A DNA stretch of 64,000 bases from Puniceicoccaceae bacterium (lineage in GTDB: Bacteria; Verrucomicrobiota; Verrucomicrobiia; Opitutales; JAFGAQ01): positions 38,667-102,666 of the forward strand of contig JBEGIR010000075.1 in assembly GCA_040224245.1 (NCBI GenBank), written 5' to 3'. Shown one piece after another: positions 10,401-19,019 of this stretch (the first letter of the stretch is position 1; each line of letters opens with the position of its first letter). The position numbers were made by a program, and so were the translations under genes. Below the pieces are notes generated by a model, which saw nothing but the letters and a program-made list of their open reading frames with translations, was not told where the DNA came from and made no database searches.

Positions 10401-11143
10401 TCAAAGTCTTCGAAGGCAGGTTCCTGCTTGAACTTGCCTCTATTGAACACGGTTGCAACTCTCACCGCCAGCTCACCGTCAATCAGGACCTGATTGAAAT
10501 CGGCAGACCCACGGAAGCTTCCGTATTCGTCTAAGCGGATGCTCACTTCGCGAATATCATTCAACAGAAGAGCCTGCTTCGTGCGGGTGTTGATCACACC
10601 GGCAGGACTACCCTGTCCAAACAGAATCGCATTTGGGCCACGCTGAATATCCACGGCCTCAATGTTGTATCCATCCCAAGGAATGCTCGACAAGTTGAGG
10701 TCACGGGTATTATCCGCCGAAACCAGTCCGCGAATGCGGTTCGTCGAACCCGGATTCAGATAGGAGGCATCCTTATTGGGGCTTGCTCCTCCGCCCGATC
10801 CGGAATAGTTCCCGAATACACCGCCAACTTCTGTGCCGAGCGTGTATTTCAGCAGGGTTTGATTGTCTGTCGCTCCCACATCATCCAGAAATTGCATGTT
10901 GTAGATGGAGAGAGACGTGCCCAGATCGCGAATATCGGTATTCAACCGGTTCCCGGCGAGCGTCGTCGTGGTGAAGTAACCTTCATCGTCAGTGGTGGTC
11001 ACCTCAAATGGCGACATGGTGTAGACTTCGTCTTCAGACTCGTCCAGGACTTGCTGCGCAAAACCTGAGACAGGAGCCAATACAGACAGAGCCAACCAGA
11101 ATCCCGTCCATTTTCGTAAGAATCTAGTTTTTGTTAGTATCAT
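7472..11143 (-). CDS. TonB-dependent outer-membrane receptor
   Basis: Outer-membrane gated beta-barrel that imports ligands using TonB energy; next to glycan hydrolases it most likely takes up oligosaccharides. The 1,223-residue product has a signal peptide ending near GFAQ, then the segment DEVYTMSPFEVTTTDDEGYF, which acts as or contains the TonB box in this lineage, then a plug domain (about 50-190, with IDIQRGPNAILFGQGSPAGVINTRTK) and a long barrel. It ends in TNTFRF; the terminal Phe is the classic outer-membrane assembly signal. No SusD-like partner is encoded nearby, which is usual for verrucomicrobial receptors of this type. It is transcribed from an 800-base AT-rich upstream region and ends at a strong terminator. 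Confidence 0.95.
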   Translation of the reverse strand: MILTKTRFLRKWTGFWLALSVLAPVSGFAQQVLDESEDEVYTMSPFEVTTTDDEGYFTTTTLAGNRLNTDIRDLGTSLSIYNMQFLDDVGATDNQTLLKYTLGTEVGGVFGNYSGSGGGASPNKDASYLNPGSTNRIRGLVSADNTRDLNLSSIPWDGYNIEAVDIQRGPNAILFGQGSPAGVINTRTKQALLLNDIREVSIRLDEYGSFRGSADFNQVLIDGELAVRVATVFNRGKFKQEPAFEDFDRQYIALRYQPKWFENLDGRTTIKASYEMGDSESNRPRNMPPEDRLTPWFTELGQFTSNPAYMNNNNWQIPGYGMATQADNDGNTNPNYEPWVNTNFGNNYYGGSIFFYDGDSSQYTYAMALNPIGYLGINAEGERDGGIGGLAPSQPHGIRGYRDWALDVGIPFASLTVNNSITDPKVFDFYNRLIDGDIKREWHDFDSLDLQFSQTFFNDTVGIDIIYHDEEYKSGNYSPLVGGNGALFVDYNERWADGNNHASAGWYSDGTVNPNVGRAFVFASNNEGDARHERESFRATAFVTHDFNRHGDNWFWRLLGNQTVTGLSSQDDSLRYSRSWVKSTFVDDYFNHPQFAGVKSANPRFWADFVPWKAIYLSPDMRGKSLGQDLGIRPPTASPVIGSTANLRYFDSTWNAPNVDPGALWYNRGSVGLEGNTLGFESVQAENHSNYVGWGNREVRLLTDSNEASKELLTTGKDWDKRYNDAYAFVWQGKFWDDSIIATAGVRHDKVGQTLTQWRRTGTDYDPASNEFLDQITGPIEEDSESWGTVVHLDRLPFVSRIMDRSPVSISLSYNESKNFQTGQIFTDYWKQDHALPSGETEDMGIIIATKDGRYSLKVNKFESAIANNPSSGLEFWNYGNNIGIMAEAYHQIKYNYETRGNPNSTRYGNGIISDLPRPEPGEPGFPKDQFDYFPVAGQTWEQAEAMELAAIQAWDQWLAEMDPLPELMAHAWGFDFEQREEYETGLDNPNFRFTEDLVAEGYEFELNAQITDNWRLSLNGARIESTRDNIGQSPAPGGEMTMVDYLLDFDRRMRETAMGDLRIWGPGGGADARENWSGYADGDLKARLAQQGTVVPENRLWRVNMVTNYSFNDGKFIGLNVGAAVRYQSAATLAYKPIQYSNYIGFDLNAPYRDDKQVDVDLWVGYRRKIWNDKIEWHAQLNIQNVGVGDELIPVTVQPDGTPASYRIRPPQYIFLTNTFRF

Positions 11144-11350
11144 TTTTGGGTGTAGTTCGGATTAAAACCTCTGCAACAATGGTTTCAGGCAAATACAAGA
11201 AACCCATCCTCAATAAATCCTGAGAATCTAACAGAATAATATTGCATTTTGGGGTACTGCTTAAACCTGCAAGAGATTCAATATTACAGTAAGCATTGAT
11301 AGCCCAAAGCCAAACTCCGTCAAGGTGGTTTTCGAATACTCAAGGCTCTA

Positions 11351-11368
11351 CTATATCATTCTATATAG
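11351..11368. repeat. Inverted repeat CTATAT-N6-ATATAG upstream of the receptor
   Basis: Perfect 6-base arms with a 6-base spacer, about 210 bases upstream of the receptor start. Possible operator, but short AT-rich palindromes arise easily by chance. Confidence 0.3.
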
Positions 11369-11598
11369 ATCAATATAACTCACGTCACACCGACACAAAA
11401 AAATCACCTGCGATTCCACATTTAACTCTAAATCAACCACTTATAAGAATCACTGATCCACAACAAACCAACCATATATCCATATAAATAGAAACCATAT
11501 ATCTTTTAATATAAATCACGTATATCAGACCCCTGATCATCCGCAGCATTTCAGGTTTCGGAACAGTCAAGTGAACCTAAAACCGACAGGATTTCGGC

Positions 11599-11622
11599 GT
11601 TCTATTTCTTTTGATATAGAAC
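11599..11622. promoter_or_regulatory. Inverted repeat GTTCTAT-N10-ATAGAAC, candidate operator
   Basis: Perfect 7-base arms separated by 10 bases, about 455 bases upstream of the TonB receptor start. The arm length and spacing fit a dimeric regulator half-site pair. No matching second copy was found near other genes here, so the role is open. Confidence 0.35.
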
Positions 11623-11878
11623 AGGGATACATCAAATTACACACTCGATGTTTCTTCACTCAAATCTTGCAAGTCCATCGTAATTCCTGAACACCGGAAA
11701 AATCCCGACAGCCCAGAACACATACCTGCAAGCCAGAACCGTGGATGCACCACTTCCGAATTGTCCGTCTACCCCGCTTCCGTTCAGCTCTGGAATCGCA
11801 GGTTCAACCCACAACATGCATGGCTCCTATTGGGAACGCCTCAGAACCGGTGCGTGAGAATACAGCACAATCCTTTAC

Positions 11879-11925
11879 AAAAAAGTACACACCTGCGTTG
11901 CTGAATCGAGCGAATCGCAGGTGTG
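11879..11925 (-). terminator. Rho-independent terminator of the cytochrome/FG-GAP operon
   Basis: Perfect 10-base stem CACACCTGCG/CGCAGGTGTG (11888-11897 with 11916-11925), followed on the minus strand by six Ts (11879-11884) after a short gap. It lies 21 bases beyond the stop of the last gene (11946) and marks the end of the eight-gene minus-strand cluster. Confidence 0.85.
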
Positions 11926-11945
11926 CAGATGGGGTCGGGAGCCAA

Positions 11946-13841
11946 TCAGTGTGCTCCTGAAAACAACACTGTCAGCAAATAGGGAAAGTGCTCGGGCGCA
12001 TATCCAACCGCATCCGGCAACTGTGCCAAAACCTTCTCTTTGTGCTCTGCGTAGGTCGCATCTTCTGTCAATCGGGCCAGCGTATCCAGATTCCGGATTT
12101 GAAGCGCAACCGCAGAAAGGTCAGCTTCCTCCCAGATGGCATAAAGTTGCAGCGGAAAGACTTCGGCATCGCTGCTTGTCACAAAACTCAACCCTCCATC
12201 CTTCGTATAGTACTGCTCGAAAATGCCTTGCAGTGCGACCGCACGATCCAAAAAGGCTGACTCGCCTGACACCTCTGCAAGATCGAGAAACGCGCGGATC
12301 ACTGCCGCATACTCTACTGAAGCAAGATCTGCAGCACGTTGAGCGGAGTCGCGCTGCACAATGGGCAGCAGGCGATGGCTCTCAGCGTCAACACATTGCT
12401 GCCACAGACGATCCGCATGCGCCAAGGCCTGCTTGAGATAAGCATCACCCAGCACGGAAGAAGCGCTGACAAGAGCCGAAACGATGCGCGCATTGGTCGT
12501 CAGTCCGGGTGCTCCTTCACGCAGCACCTGCGTCGTTTCGGAGCGCGCGTCCCGAAGCACATCCAACGTGTGCACCAACGCTTCAGGCAAATCTCCAGTC
12601 AGTGGATTTTTCAGACGAAGCAGATTCATATTTTGAAAAATCCCTTCGGGATCTTGTTCACCCGGTACATTCCCAGACGGCTCCACTTGTACCCATTGCG
12701 ACAGAAGTTCGAATGCCTCTGCCCCCAGTAAGCTCTGCAGCTCATCGTAGGACCAAAGGTGCGCCTTGCCCTGCATGGCTTGCTCCAGTTCTGCTTGTTC
12801 AGCCTCTGCAATCACAACACTGTCCACAAACCAACCATCCTCTCGTTGAAAGTCATGAAGCAGGCAACGCACTACGCGTTCAAGCAATCGCACTCGCGAT
12901 GGTTCATGCTCAACCAGAAATTCGATAGCCTTGCACTGATCCGAGGCCGTTTTGAGAAACTGGGGCACCGTCCAGAGATCATCCGTCGATGAGCTGAAAA
13001 AACCACCTCTCACCACATCATGAATACTGCTGGCGAGCACTGCATTCTGTGTTGCCACCGCCATTGTTGTGGCGGCTTCGGCCTGTTCGCGGGCCTGGAC
13101 AGCCGGAGAGCGGAGCAAGCCAACCTTCACAAAATCCGGGGTCTTGGGTCCAACAATGAATCCCCCAAAGTCGGCGTCATGCACATCTCGCAAGTTGTGA
13201 ATCAATGCGTCCAGAATGGATGCATCCAGGGTTCCGGATGACACAGAGGCACTTCCCAATGTGGCATTGTGGGTTTTCAACTTCTGCTCCGCTGCCAGGA
13301 TCACCTGCTCCCGGTCTTGATTCCAACTGTCGTGAACCGTTCGCAGCAAATTGGGGAAACCCTGCCCACCCCACGTATCGGATGGGGGAAAGTACCCACC
13401 TCCATCGATCCAGTGAAGATCGGGGGTGGTGAACACCGTGAGCGGAAACCCTGTCACCTGCACCGTCCCTTGCAAAATTGCCTGAAAATAACCCGCCAGA
13501 GCAGAGTGCTCATTGCGGTCCACCACGACCACCGTAAAGCCTGACTCCAGGATTTCGGCGACTTCTGGATTTTGAAAAGACTCAGTAACCATCGACCGGG
13601 ACAAGTTGTTGAATTCGTGGGAAATCGAGAAAAATACCGGTTTTTGAGCCTCCAGCACCTCGGCCTGGGTTTCGGGTCCCCACGAATGCCAGGTCACAGC
13701 ATCGTCAGTTCCAAACAGTGAACCATAACCTTCGCTCGCCTGCACCGGTGCGGCAAGCATGGTGCCCACAAGGATACAATTCAAAAACCCGAGGTTGCCA
13801 CCGAAGGGCATTTTCATGAATGGGAGATTTTTCATATGCAT
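11946..13841 (-). CDS. Thioredoxin-fold/DUF255-like exported protein lacking the CxxC motif
   Basis: Exported protein of 631 residues related to the YyaL/SSP411 family encoded at 30700-32910. The N-terminal region (about 45-150) follows the DUF255 thioredoxin pattern: PVFFSISHEF, MVTESFQNPEVAEILESGF, VVVVDRNEH and TGFPLTVFTTPDLHWIDGGGYFPP match the paralogue segment by segment. Where the paralogue has [14 protein letters not shown], this protein has an HEFNNLSRSMVTESF segment, so both redox cysteines and the family's histidines are gone. The rest is an alpha-helical region like the (alpha/alpha) toroid of the family. A thiol-redox role is therefore unlikely; a structural or binding role is more plausible. 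A signal-like hydrophobic stretch (LGFLNCILVGTMLAAPVQA) follows several Met codons, so the exact start is uncertain. Last gene of the operon, 19 bases after the FG-GAP gene. Confidence 0.75.
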   Translation of the reverse strand: MHMKNLPFMKMPFGGNLGFLNCILVGTMLAAPVQASEGYGSLFGTDDAVTWHSWGPETQAEVLEAQKPVFFSISHEFNNLSRSMVTESFQNPEVAEILESGFTVVVVDRNEHSALAGYFQAILQGTVQVTGFPLTVFTTPDLHWIDGGGYFPPSDTWGGQGFPNLLRTVHDSWNQDREQVILAAEQKLKTHNATLGSASVSSGTLDASILDALIHNLRDVHDADFGGFIVGPKTPDFVKVGLLRSPAVQAREQAEAATTMAVATQNAVLASSIHDVVRGGFFSSSTDDLWTVPQFLKTASDQCKAIEFLVEHEPSRVRLLERVVRCLLHDFQREDGWFVDSVVIAEAEQAELEQAMQGKAHLWSYDELQSLLGAEAFELLSQWVQVEPSGNVPGEQDPEGIFQNMNLLRLKNPLTGDLPEALVHTLDVLRDARSETTQVLREGAPGLTTNARIVSALVSASSVLGDAYLKQALAHADRLWQQCVDAESHRLLPIVQRDSAQRAADLASVEYAAVIRAFLDLAEVSGESAFLDRAVALQGIFEQYYTKDGGLSFVTSSDAEVFPLQLYAIWEEADLSAVALQIRNLDTLARLTEDATYAEHKEKVLAQLPDAVGYAPEHFPYLLTVLFSGAH

Positions 13842-13860
13842 TCTTTGATGATGTTTTTGT

Positions 13861-16800
13861 CTACCGTGTGATGGTGAGGATAGAAAGGGGCTGGTCCAAG
13901 GTGACCTCAGTGATGGTTCGATCAGCCCAACGCAACTCCAAATGAGTTGGGGGAGACTCTAAACGATAGCCTACAAACAACAGTGGCTGCGACTGGGTAA
14001 GGTAACCTTCTCCTGCAAAGAGTTCAGAAACGCGCATACTACTGTCAGAAAAGCGAACCGTCAAACGCGCGCCAACTTTCAGATGCTGAGGTGCATCAAG
14101 CTTCACCGCAAAGGAGTTTCCTCCGACGGTCGAATTCTGGTACACCAGAACCCGCTCATTCACACGCCCTATCACCAGATCCGGCCAACCCGTCCCATTG
14201 AGGTCCGCAACCGAAATGCTGCGCACTTCTTCTGGAATAAGGATACCGCTTTGCTTCCAGTCCAACTGCTCGAAGGTACCATCTCCATTCCCGCGCAGGA
14301 AGCAGCTGTGTCCACCATCAAACCTGCCCGTCTCCACCTGAGGTCCACGGAAGTTGTGTCCGACCACCAGATCGACAAAGCCATCTCCATCAAAGTCCTG
14401 AGCCACGAGTCCGAATCCCGGTGCGATCTGGGATACCCAGGGCAATGGCTTGAAGCGAAAACTTCCATCGCCTCGGTTCACAAAGACTCCGTGATCAATG
14501 GTTTTCACGTAGCGACGTTCCGCCACATCAAGGTCGTAGATCTCTTCGAGCAGTGCCCTGCCCCACGCTTTGTAAGTGGGAAACTCCCGTTTCAATGAAG
14601 GCATGGCGCGCGAACTACAGCTGCGCCCCCGAACAGGATAAAGGCAATCTCCTTCGTATTTCGCCTCCACAATTTCTTTGGTTCCGCGTCCTTCAAAATC
14701 TCCGAAATACAGGTCAACCGGTTTGTCCTGACCGGGATGATACTTCGTATTTTGTCCAAAGTTGGTGGCGATGTAGTCCATGTGACCGTCGTTGTTGACA
14801 TCAGCAGCGACAAGTCCATTCCACCACCCATGCGAATCGATATCCACCAGACCTTCCTGTGAAACCTGCTCCAGCACGCCCTCCACATTGCGAAACACGC
14901 GGAGGGGCTGCCATTCGCCGACAAGCACAAGATCGAGCCAACCATCTCCATCGGTATCAGACCACAGCGCACCTGTCACCATGCCGATTTTCTCCAATCC
15001 CGGTGCCATCTTCGCCGTCACATCCACCCATCGACCATCCACCTGCTTGAGCAGCATTGAGCGGGGTATTTCTGGATAGACGCCCGGGACAACCCGACCT
15101 CCGACAAAAAGCTCCATCTGACCATCCTGATCATAGTCGGCAGCAATTACCACCGAAGTGCTACTTGCGACCGCAGGCAGCGTGTCTGCACTCACTTCAC
15201 GAAAACGCCCCGTTCCATCATTGAGGTAAAGGGAATCGACGAGTATTACATCTTCTGCTTCACACTCCACTCCACCACTCGTCACATACAGATCCATCGC
15301 TCCATCGCTATTTGCATCAACCCACACTGCACTCATTTCCTCCGTCTCCACCTTCAGGTTCCACGGTTGCGTCTGCGAATCCAGGCGGAATGTTCCATTC
15401 CCCTGATTGAGATACAACTGTCCCACCTGTCCCTTCGCTCCCGCAAAATAGAGATCATGCAATCCATCTCCATTGGCATCACCCCAGGCCATTCCTCCGC
15501 CAAGCGTGTTCATGCGATTGGGGAGCAATGACTGCCTGATCATGTCGTTGAAGAGGGCTTCCCGGTTTTCAAACGACAGACCGCTTTCCTCCGACACTTC
15601 CGTAAACCGAGCTTGCAACTGGAGTGATGGTGAACTCGCTTCGCACCGCTCTGGCGTATGTTGCTCCCGAATATGGTAAGCCTGATTGGCTGGCAGATCG
15701 GTAAAGTGCTGCACGGAACCACTGGGCCAGCGTATGGTCAGTTTTTCCACCCTTTCATCGTTGCCCAGTCCAAAGTGCACCCGAGTTCCCGAACTCGAAA
15801 GCGCACCGCGAACCACGGCCACCTCACGGGACTGCAGTCCGGTCGAGGTCTGCGCAAATACCTGCGCTCCCACACCACACCGATTACTGCTCACCCCTTC
15901 CAAGTCGATCGTGATGCGATTCGAAGTACTGTTGTTGCGGTAGAGCGATACCGTTCCATCGTAGTTGGCATAGACGATGTCAACGTCACCGTCATTATCG
16001 AGGTCACAGAGGACCGACCCAAAACTGGTGCCAAAGTCCTTCAAACCCCAATCACCCGTCACCTTTTTGAATTTCCATTCACCCGTATTGCGAAAGGCAA
16101 GATTGTCTTCCTTGAGTTGAGGGCTGTTCCGGACCATGGCAATGATCTCTCGAGCAGAACTTGCACGCTTGATGCGATTCAGGATATCCGAATCATTAAA
16201 ACTGCGAACCATGCCATTGGTCACAAACAAATCCTGCCATCCGTCATTATCAAGATCTTCAAATCTCGGAGACCAGGTCCAGTCCGTACTGGAAACTCCC
16301 AGCAAGCGGGCACCTTCCATGAAATGAGGTGAGTCGGTGTTGATATAAAAGGCATTTACCATGTATTGCGGGGTGACCAGCGTATCCATGTAGTCCACAA
16401 GTCCTCCCATGTCGCCCATTGCTACCTTGGACTTGTAGTGCGTGGTGTTGGCCATATCTGCGGCAAAAAAGTCGAAGTGTCCATCGTTGTTGAAGTCACA
16501 AAAATCCGCCCCCATGGAATACCAGGGAGTGTGGGGAATGGCGCTCTCGCTCACTTCTGTAAAGGTGCCATCTCCATTATTGAGATAAAAGCGGTCAGGC
16601 AATTCGAAGTCGTTGGAAACATAGAGGTCCGGCCAGCCATCTCCGTTGGCATCCCACCAGGTTGCGGTATGGGTGTTAGCAGCCTCAAGAAGGATGCCGC
16701 TCTGCTCCGTGACATCCATGAAGTGTCCCGTCCCATCGTTGCGAAACAACCGGTTGGGTTCACCCTTGGGTGAGCGCGCAGCATCTGCCAAATTGGCGAC

Positions 16801-17400
16801 CAGAAACAGATCCAAATGCCCATCGCGGTCATAGTCTGCAAAAGCACCCACAACTGAACCGCTGACGATGCCGAGTCCTGCATCCTCTGATCGCTCTTCA
16901 AAACGTCCACCGCCTAGATTCATGTAGAGCCGGTTCGGCGCGTTGACATAACATACATACAAGTCCGGCCGCCCATCGTTGTTCACATCCGCAAACGATA
17001 CTCCCGTGCACCAGGCATCCAGATGTCCAGCAACTCCTGCGGTGTCAGTGATTTCTTCAAACACGAGCGGTCCCGTTTGCCGATAGAGCGCGTTGGGGCC
17101 AAACTTGTTGACCACATAGAGATCCAACCACCCATCACCATCGACATCAGCCACAGCGAGTCCGGTGCCAATCGCACCGCCCTGAAACTCCTGGTATCGC
17201 TCTCCCCACATGTTGGGATCAGCATACGAGTTGATAAGGGCAAGCCCGGATACTTCCGGGGAGATTGCTGTAAACAATGTCGCGTCACCGCTGGTCATCC
17301 ATTCCAGTGGACGCGAATGCCATTCGGAATCTGGAGCCGCAGGCAGGGTTTGAAACCACGGCAGTATCGTCAGTAAAAGGAAGTATTTTTGGATTTTCAT
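13861..17400 (-). CDS. Giant secreted FG-GAP/ASPIC-UnbV (CRTAC1-like) protein
   Basis: Secreted protein of 1,179 residues made of calcium-binding FG-GAP/VCBS propeller repeats (DVDGDGWLDLYV, DVNNDGRPDLYV, DFDGDGFVDLVV and many more). Order: signal peptide MKIQKYFLLLTILPWFQTLPAA; a signature with YADPNMWGERYQEFQGGA; first propeller (about 60-480); ASPIC/UnbV domain (about 490-580, with VHFGLGNDERVEKL and WPSGSVQHF); second propeller (about 600-1080); a second UnbV-like tail. I use the ATG at 17400; an ATG at 17409 is equally possible, and a longer reading to 17484 would overlap the preceding gene and lacks a signal peptide at its start. Close in architecture to the proteins at 33280 and 40636. 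Function unknown; such proteins are usually surface-located and may bind glycan or protein partners. Confidence 0.85.
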   Translation of the reverse strand: MKIQKYFLLLTILPWFQTLPAAPDSEWHSRPLEWMTSGDATLFTAISPEVSGLALINSYADPNMWGERYQEFQGGAIGTGLAVADVDGDGWLDLYVVNKFGPNALYRQTGPLVFEEITDTAGVAGHLDAWCTGVSFADVNNDGRPDLYVCYVNAPNRLYMNLGGGRFEERSEDAGLGIVSGSVVGAFADYDRDGHLDLFLVANLADAARSPKGEPNRLFRNDGTGHFMDVTEQSGILLEAANTHTATWWDANGDGWPDLYVSNDFELPDRFYLNNGDGTFTEVSESAIPHTPWYSMGADFCDFNNDGHFDFFAADMANTTHYKSKVAMGDMGGLVDYMDTLVTPQYMVNAFYINTDSPHFMEGARLLGVSSTDWTWSPRFEDLDNDGWQDLFVTNGMVRSFNDSDILNRIKRASSAREIIAMVRNSPQLKEDNLAFRNTGEWKFKKVTGDWGLKDFGTSFGSVLCDLDNDGDVDIVYANYDGTVSLYRNNSTSNRITIDLEGVSSNRCGVGAQVFAQTSTGLQSREVAVVRGALSSSGTRVHFGLGNDERVEKLTIRWPSGSVQHFTDLPANQAYHIREQHTPERCEASSPSLQLQARFTEVSEESGLSFENREALFNDMIRQSLLPNRMNTLGGGMAWGDANGDGLHDLYFAGAKGQVGQLYLNQGNGTFRLDSQTQPWNLKVETEEMSAVWVDANSDGAMDLYVTSGGVECEAEDVILVDSLYLNDGTGRFREVSADTLPAVASSTSVVIAADYDQDGQMELFVGGRVVPGVYPEIPRSMLLKQVDGRWVDVTAKMAPGLEKIGMVTGALWSDTDGDGWLDLVLVGEWQPLRVFRNVEGVLEQVSQEGLVDIDSHGWWNGLVAADVNNDGHMDYIATNFGQNTKYHPGQDKPVDLYFGDFEGRGTKEIVEAKYEGDCLYPVRGRSCSSRAMPSLKREFPTYKAWGRALLEEIYDLDVAERRYVKTIDHGVFVNRGDGSFRFKPLPWVSQIAPGFGLVAQDFDGDGFVDLVVGHNFRGPQVETGRFDGGHSCFLRGNGDGTFEQLDWKQSGILIPEEVRSISVADLNGTGWPDLVIGRVNERVLVYQNSTVGGNSFAVKLDAPQHLKVGARLTVRFSDSSMRVSELFAGEGYLTQSQPLLFVGYRLESPPTHLELRWADRTITEVTLDQPLSILTITR

Positions 17401-17446
17401 GGGTATCATTGGGTCATTGGGGTTGTTGAATAAAGGACAGCACAAG

Positions 17447-18619
17447 TCATCCAGCTCGCACGACTGCCACCACTTCAATCTCAATCAGGAGTTCATGCCG
17501 GCACACATCCGCTCCCACGCACACGAGAGGAAGCGAGGGGATCTGCAGCAGTTTCATCGCTCGCTGATAGGCGTCATAGGCTTCGTGATTCTTGCAATAG
17601 ACGACGCCCGAGACGATGTCGTGCAGGCTGCCACCCTGATCCTCCAGCAATGCGGCAATATTCAAGAGCGTATCCAGTGCCTGCATCTCCGCATCTCCGA
17701 TGTAAATACTATCGCCCAGACTGTTGATGGCTGCGGTTCCCGAGACGTAAACCGTCTTGTTCCCATCGTGTTCCACCACCATGCCTCTCGAGAATGATGA
17801 TCCATAGTCAAAGGCTTGCTCCTGCCTCGAACTTGCGTTCACAGGCGTCATGCAGATCCCGCTTTCGGGGTGAAAATCAAGTGCCAGCACATCAAAAAAG
17901 CATTCTTCCGAGGAGAATCGCCCCTGGATACCCGTGCTCGCAGGAAAGCGCGGACGCTGCTCGCTTTCATACAACCCGACCTTCCGGAAATGCTCCGTCC
18001 TGACCCGATTCAGTTCCCCATACCAATCCAGCAAACGAGCGGAATAAATCCAGGTCCGAACTACCTCCTTGAAGCTCATACCATAGCGGTTCAGCACGTG
18101 GGTTGCCCGTTCGAACATGTTGCTGCATTGCCGGTGCACACAGACCTCATTGTCCGGTTGACGGGGATCCAGCCCATGAATGCATGGGGCGTATACATAC
18201 TTGAACCCGCTCCCTTCCCAAATTCGCACGGGTGCAACCGAATCCCACTCGGTCCGAACACTCAAATTTGGATCTTTCAATTGCACACCCCATACCTGCA
18301 AGCTCACGACTTTCTGCCCGGACAGTGGACGTCCTTCCACATAGGTGTAGGGAATGCTGGCATCCAGATGATTCGCTATGTATACGGTTTTGCGGTGTTG
18401 TTCAAACGCTTCGCGTACCGTTGAAGATCCATGGACTTTTTCCTGAATAACCTGTATTTCATGCTGCTTCAATGAATGCAGCACCTGTGCATACAATGCC
18501 TCCACTTGATCATACAGCGGAGCTTCGACGGTCATGATCGCCGTGAAATAGTACTCGTTATAAGCGCTTCGTTCGAATTTCTTCACAAAGAGCTTGGCTG
18601 GGTTTTGGGTATTAATCAT
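17447..18619 (-). CDS. Chorismatase (FkbO/Hyg5/XanB2)-like protein with RidA/YjgF fold
   Basis: Cytoplasmic protein of 390 residues with no signal peptide. The C-terminal half is YjgF/RidA-like and carries features I associate with the chorismatase family, which hydrolyses chorismate to dihydroxycyclohexadiene carboxylate or 3-hydroxybenzoate: VYVSGTAAINSLGDSIYIGD, a TLLNIAALL helix, and the C-terminal ADVCRHELLIEIEVV segment, whose Glu aligns with the catalytic Glu region of FkbO as I remember it. The N-terminal half (VREAFEQH, SVRTEWDSVAPVRIWEGSGFKYVYA) also fits the two-domain chorismatase layout. A generic enamine-deaminase paralogue is the alternative. It sits inside an operon otherwise made of exported proteins, 69 bases after the lipoprotein gene and about 40 before the FG-GAP gene, which makes a biosynthetic role in that system worth testing. 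Confidence 0.7.
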   Translation of the reverse strand: MINTQNPAKLFVKKFERSAYNEYYFTAIMTVEAPLYDQVEALYAQVLHSLKQHEIQVIQEKVHGSSTVREAFEQHRKTVYIANHLDASIPYTYVEGRPLSGQKVVSLQVWGVQLKDPNLSVRTEWDSVAPVRIWEGSGFKYVYAPCIHGLDPRQPDNEVCVHRQCSNMFERATHVLNRYGMSFKEVVRTWIYSARLLDWYGELNRVRTEHFRKVGLYESEQRPRFPASTGIQGRFSSEECFFDVLALDFHPESGICMTPVNASSRQEQAFDYGSSFSRGMVVEHDGNKTVYVSGTAAINSLGDSIYIGDAEMQALDTLLNIAALLEDQGGSLHDIVSGVVYCKNHEAYDAYQRAMKLLQIPSLPLVCVGADVCRHELLIEIEVVAVVRAG

Positions 18620-18688
18620 GTTCTCAGGGTGTTAGAAGAATAATGCTTGGGGTGAAATTGCTCGATCTGCAGTGAGATCACACAGGAG

Positions 18689-19003
18689 TCAGTCGATGCC
18701 GTGTTCCTGGAACACGGAAATATGCCGTTCATCTGCTTTGAGACGCTGCTCGACTGCTTTCAAACGTTTTTCTGCTTCCTTTGCGAGGGGAGTCCCAGGT
18801 TCAATAGCGATCACTTTACGGTATTCCGCGATGATCGTTTCGGCAGTTTCAACAGCGTAAGTTTTTTCTTTTTCCACTGCGCTGTCCCAAGCTTTTCGCT
18901 GGGCTGGATTTTCACTCTTGACGCACGAAAAGAGCATCATCGAAAGCAGTGCCAGGAGGAATCCTGAGCGTAATCGTAGGAATAGGGATGGGGTTTTGTT
19001 CAT
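18689..19003 (-). CDS. Small predicted lipoprotein
   Basis: Product of 104 residues beginning at the ATG at 19003 (MNKTPSLFLRLRSGFLLALLSMMLFSC). The LFSC lipobox predicts lipid attachment at that Cys. The mature part is about 78 residues, highly charged and helical, with heptad-like spacing (EKEKTYAVETAETIIAEYRK, KEAEKRLKAVEQRLK), suggesting a coiled coil. An AAGG at about -9 could serve as ribosome binding site. It begins 16 bases after the stop of the FGE-like gene. No family recognised. Confidence 0.7.
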   Translation of the reverse strand: MNKTPSLFLRLRSGFLLALLSMMLFSCVKSENPAQRKAWDSAVEKEKTYAVETAETIIAEYRKVIAIEPGTPLAKEAEKRLKAVEQRLKADERHISVFQEHGID

Positions 19004-19019
19004 AGGAGACCTTGAAGGG

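Larger units (their letters stand above)
11144..11945. other. Long AT-rich intergenic region upstream of the TonB receptor
   Basis: About 800 bases without a supported gene. It contains the terminator of the operon that ends at 11946 (11879-11925) and two inverted repeats (11351-11368 and 11599-11622). The length and AT-richness suggest a regulated promoter for the receptor, but no specific promoter could be assigned with confidence. Confidence 0.6.

Noticed and set aside
17401..17484. Longer N-terminus of the FG-GAP protein
   Set aside because: It would overlap the chorismatase-like gene and puts 28 polar residues before a textbook signal peptide.
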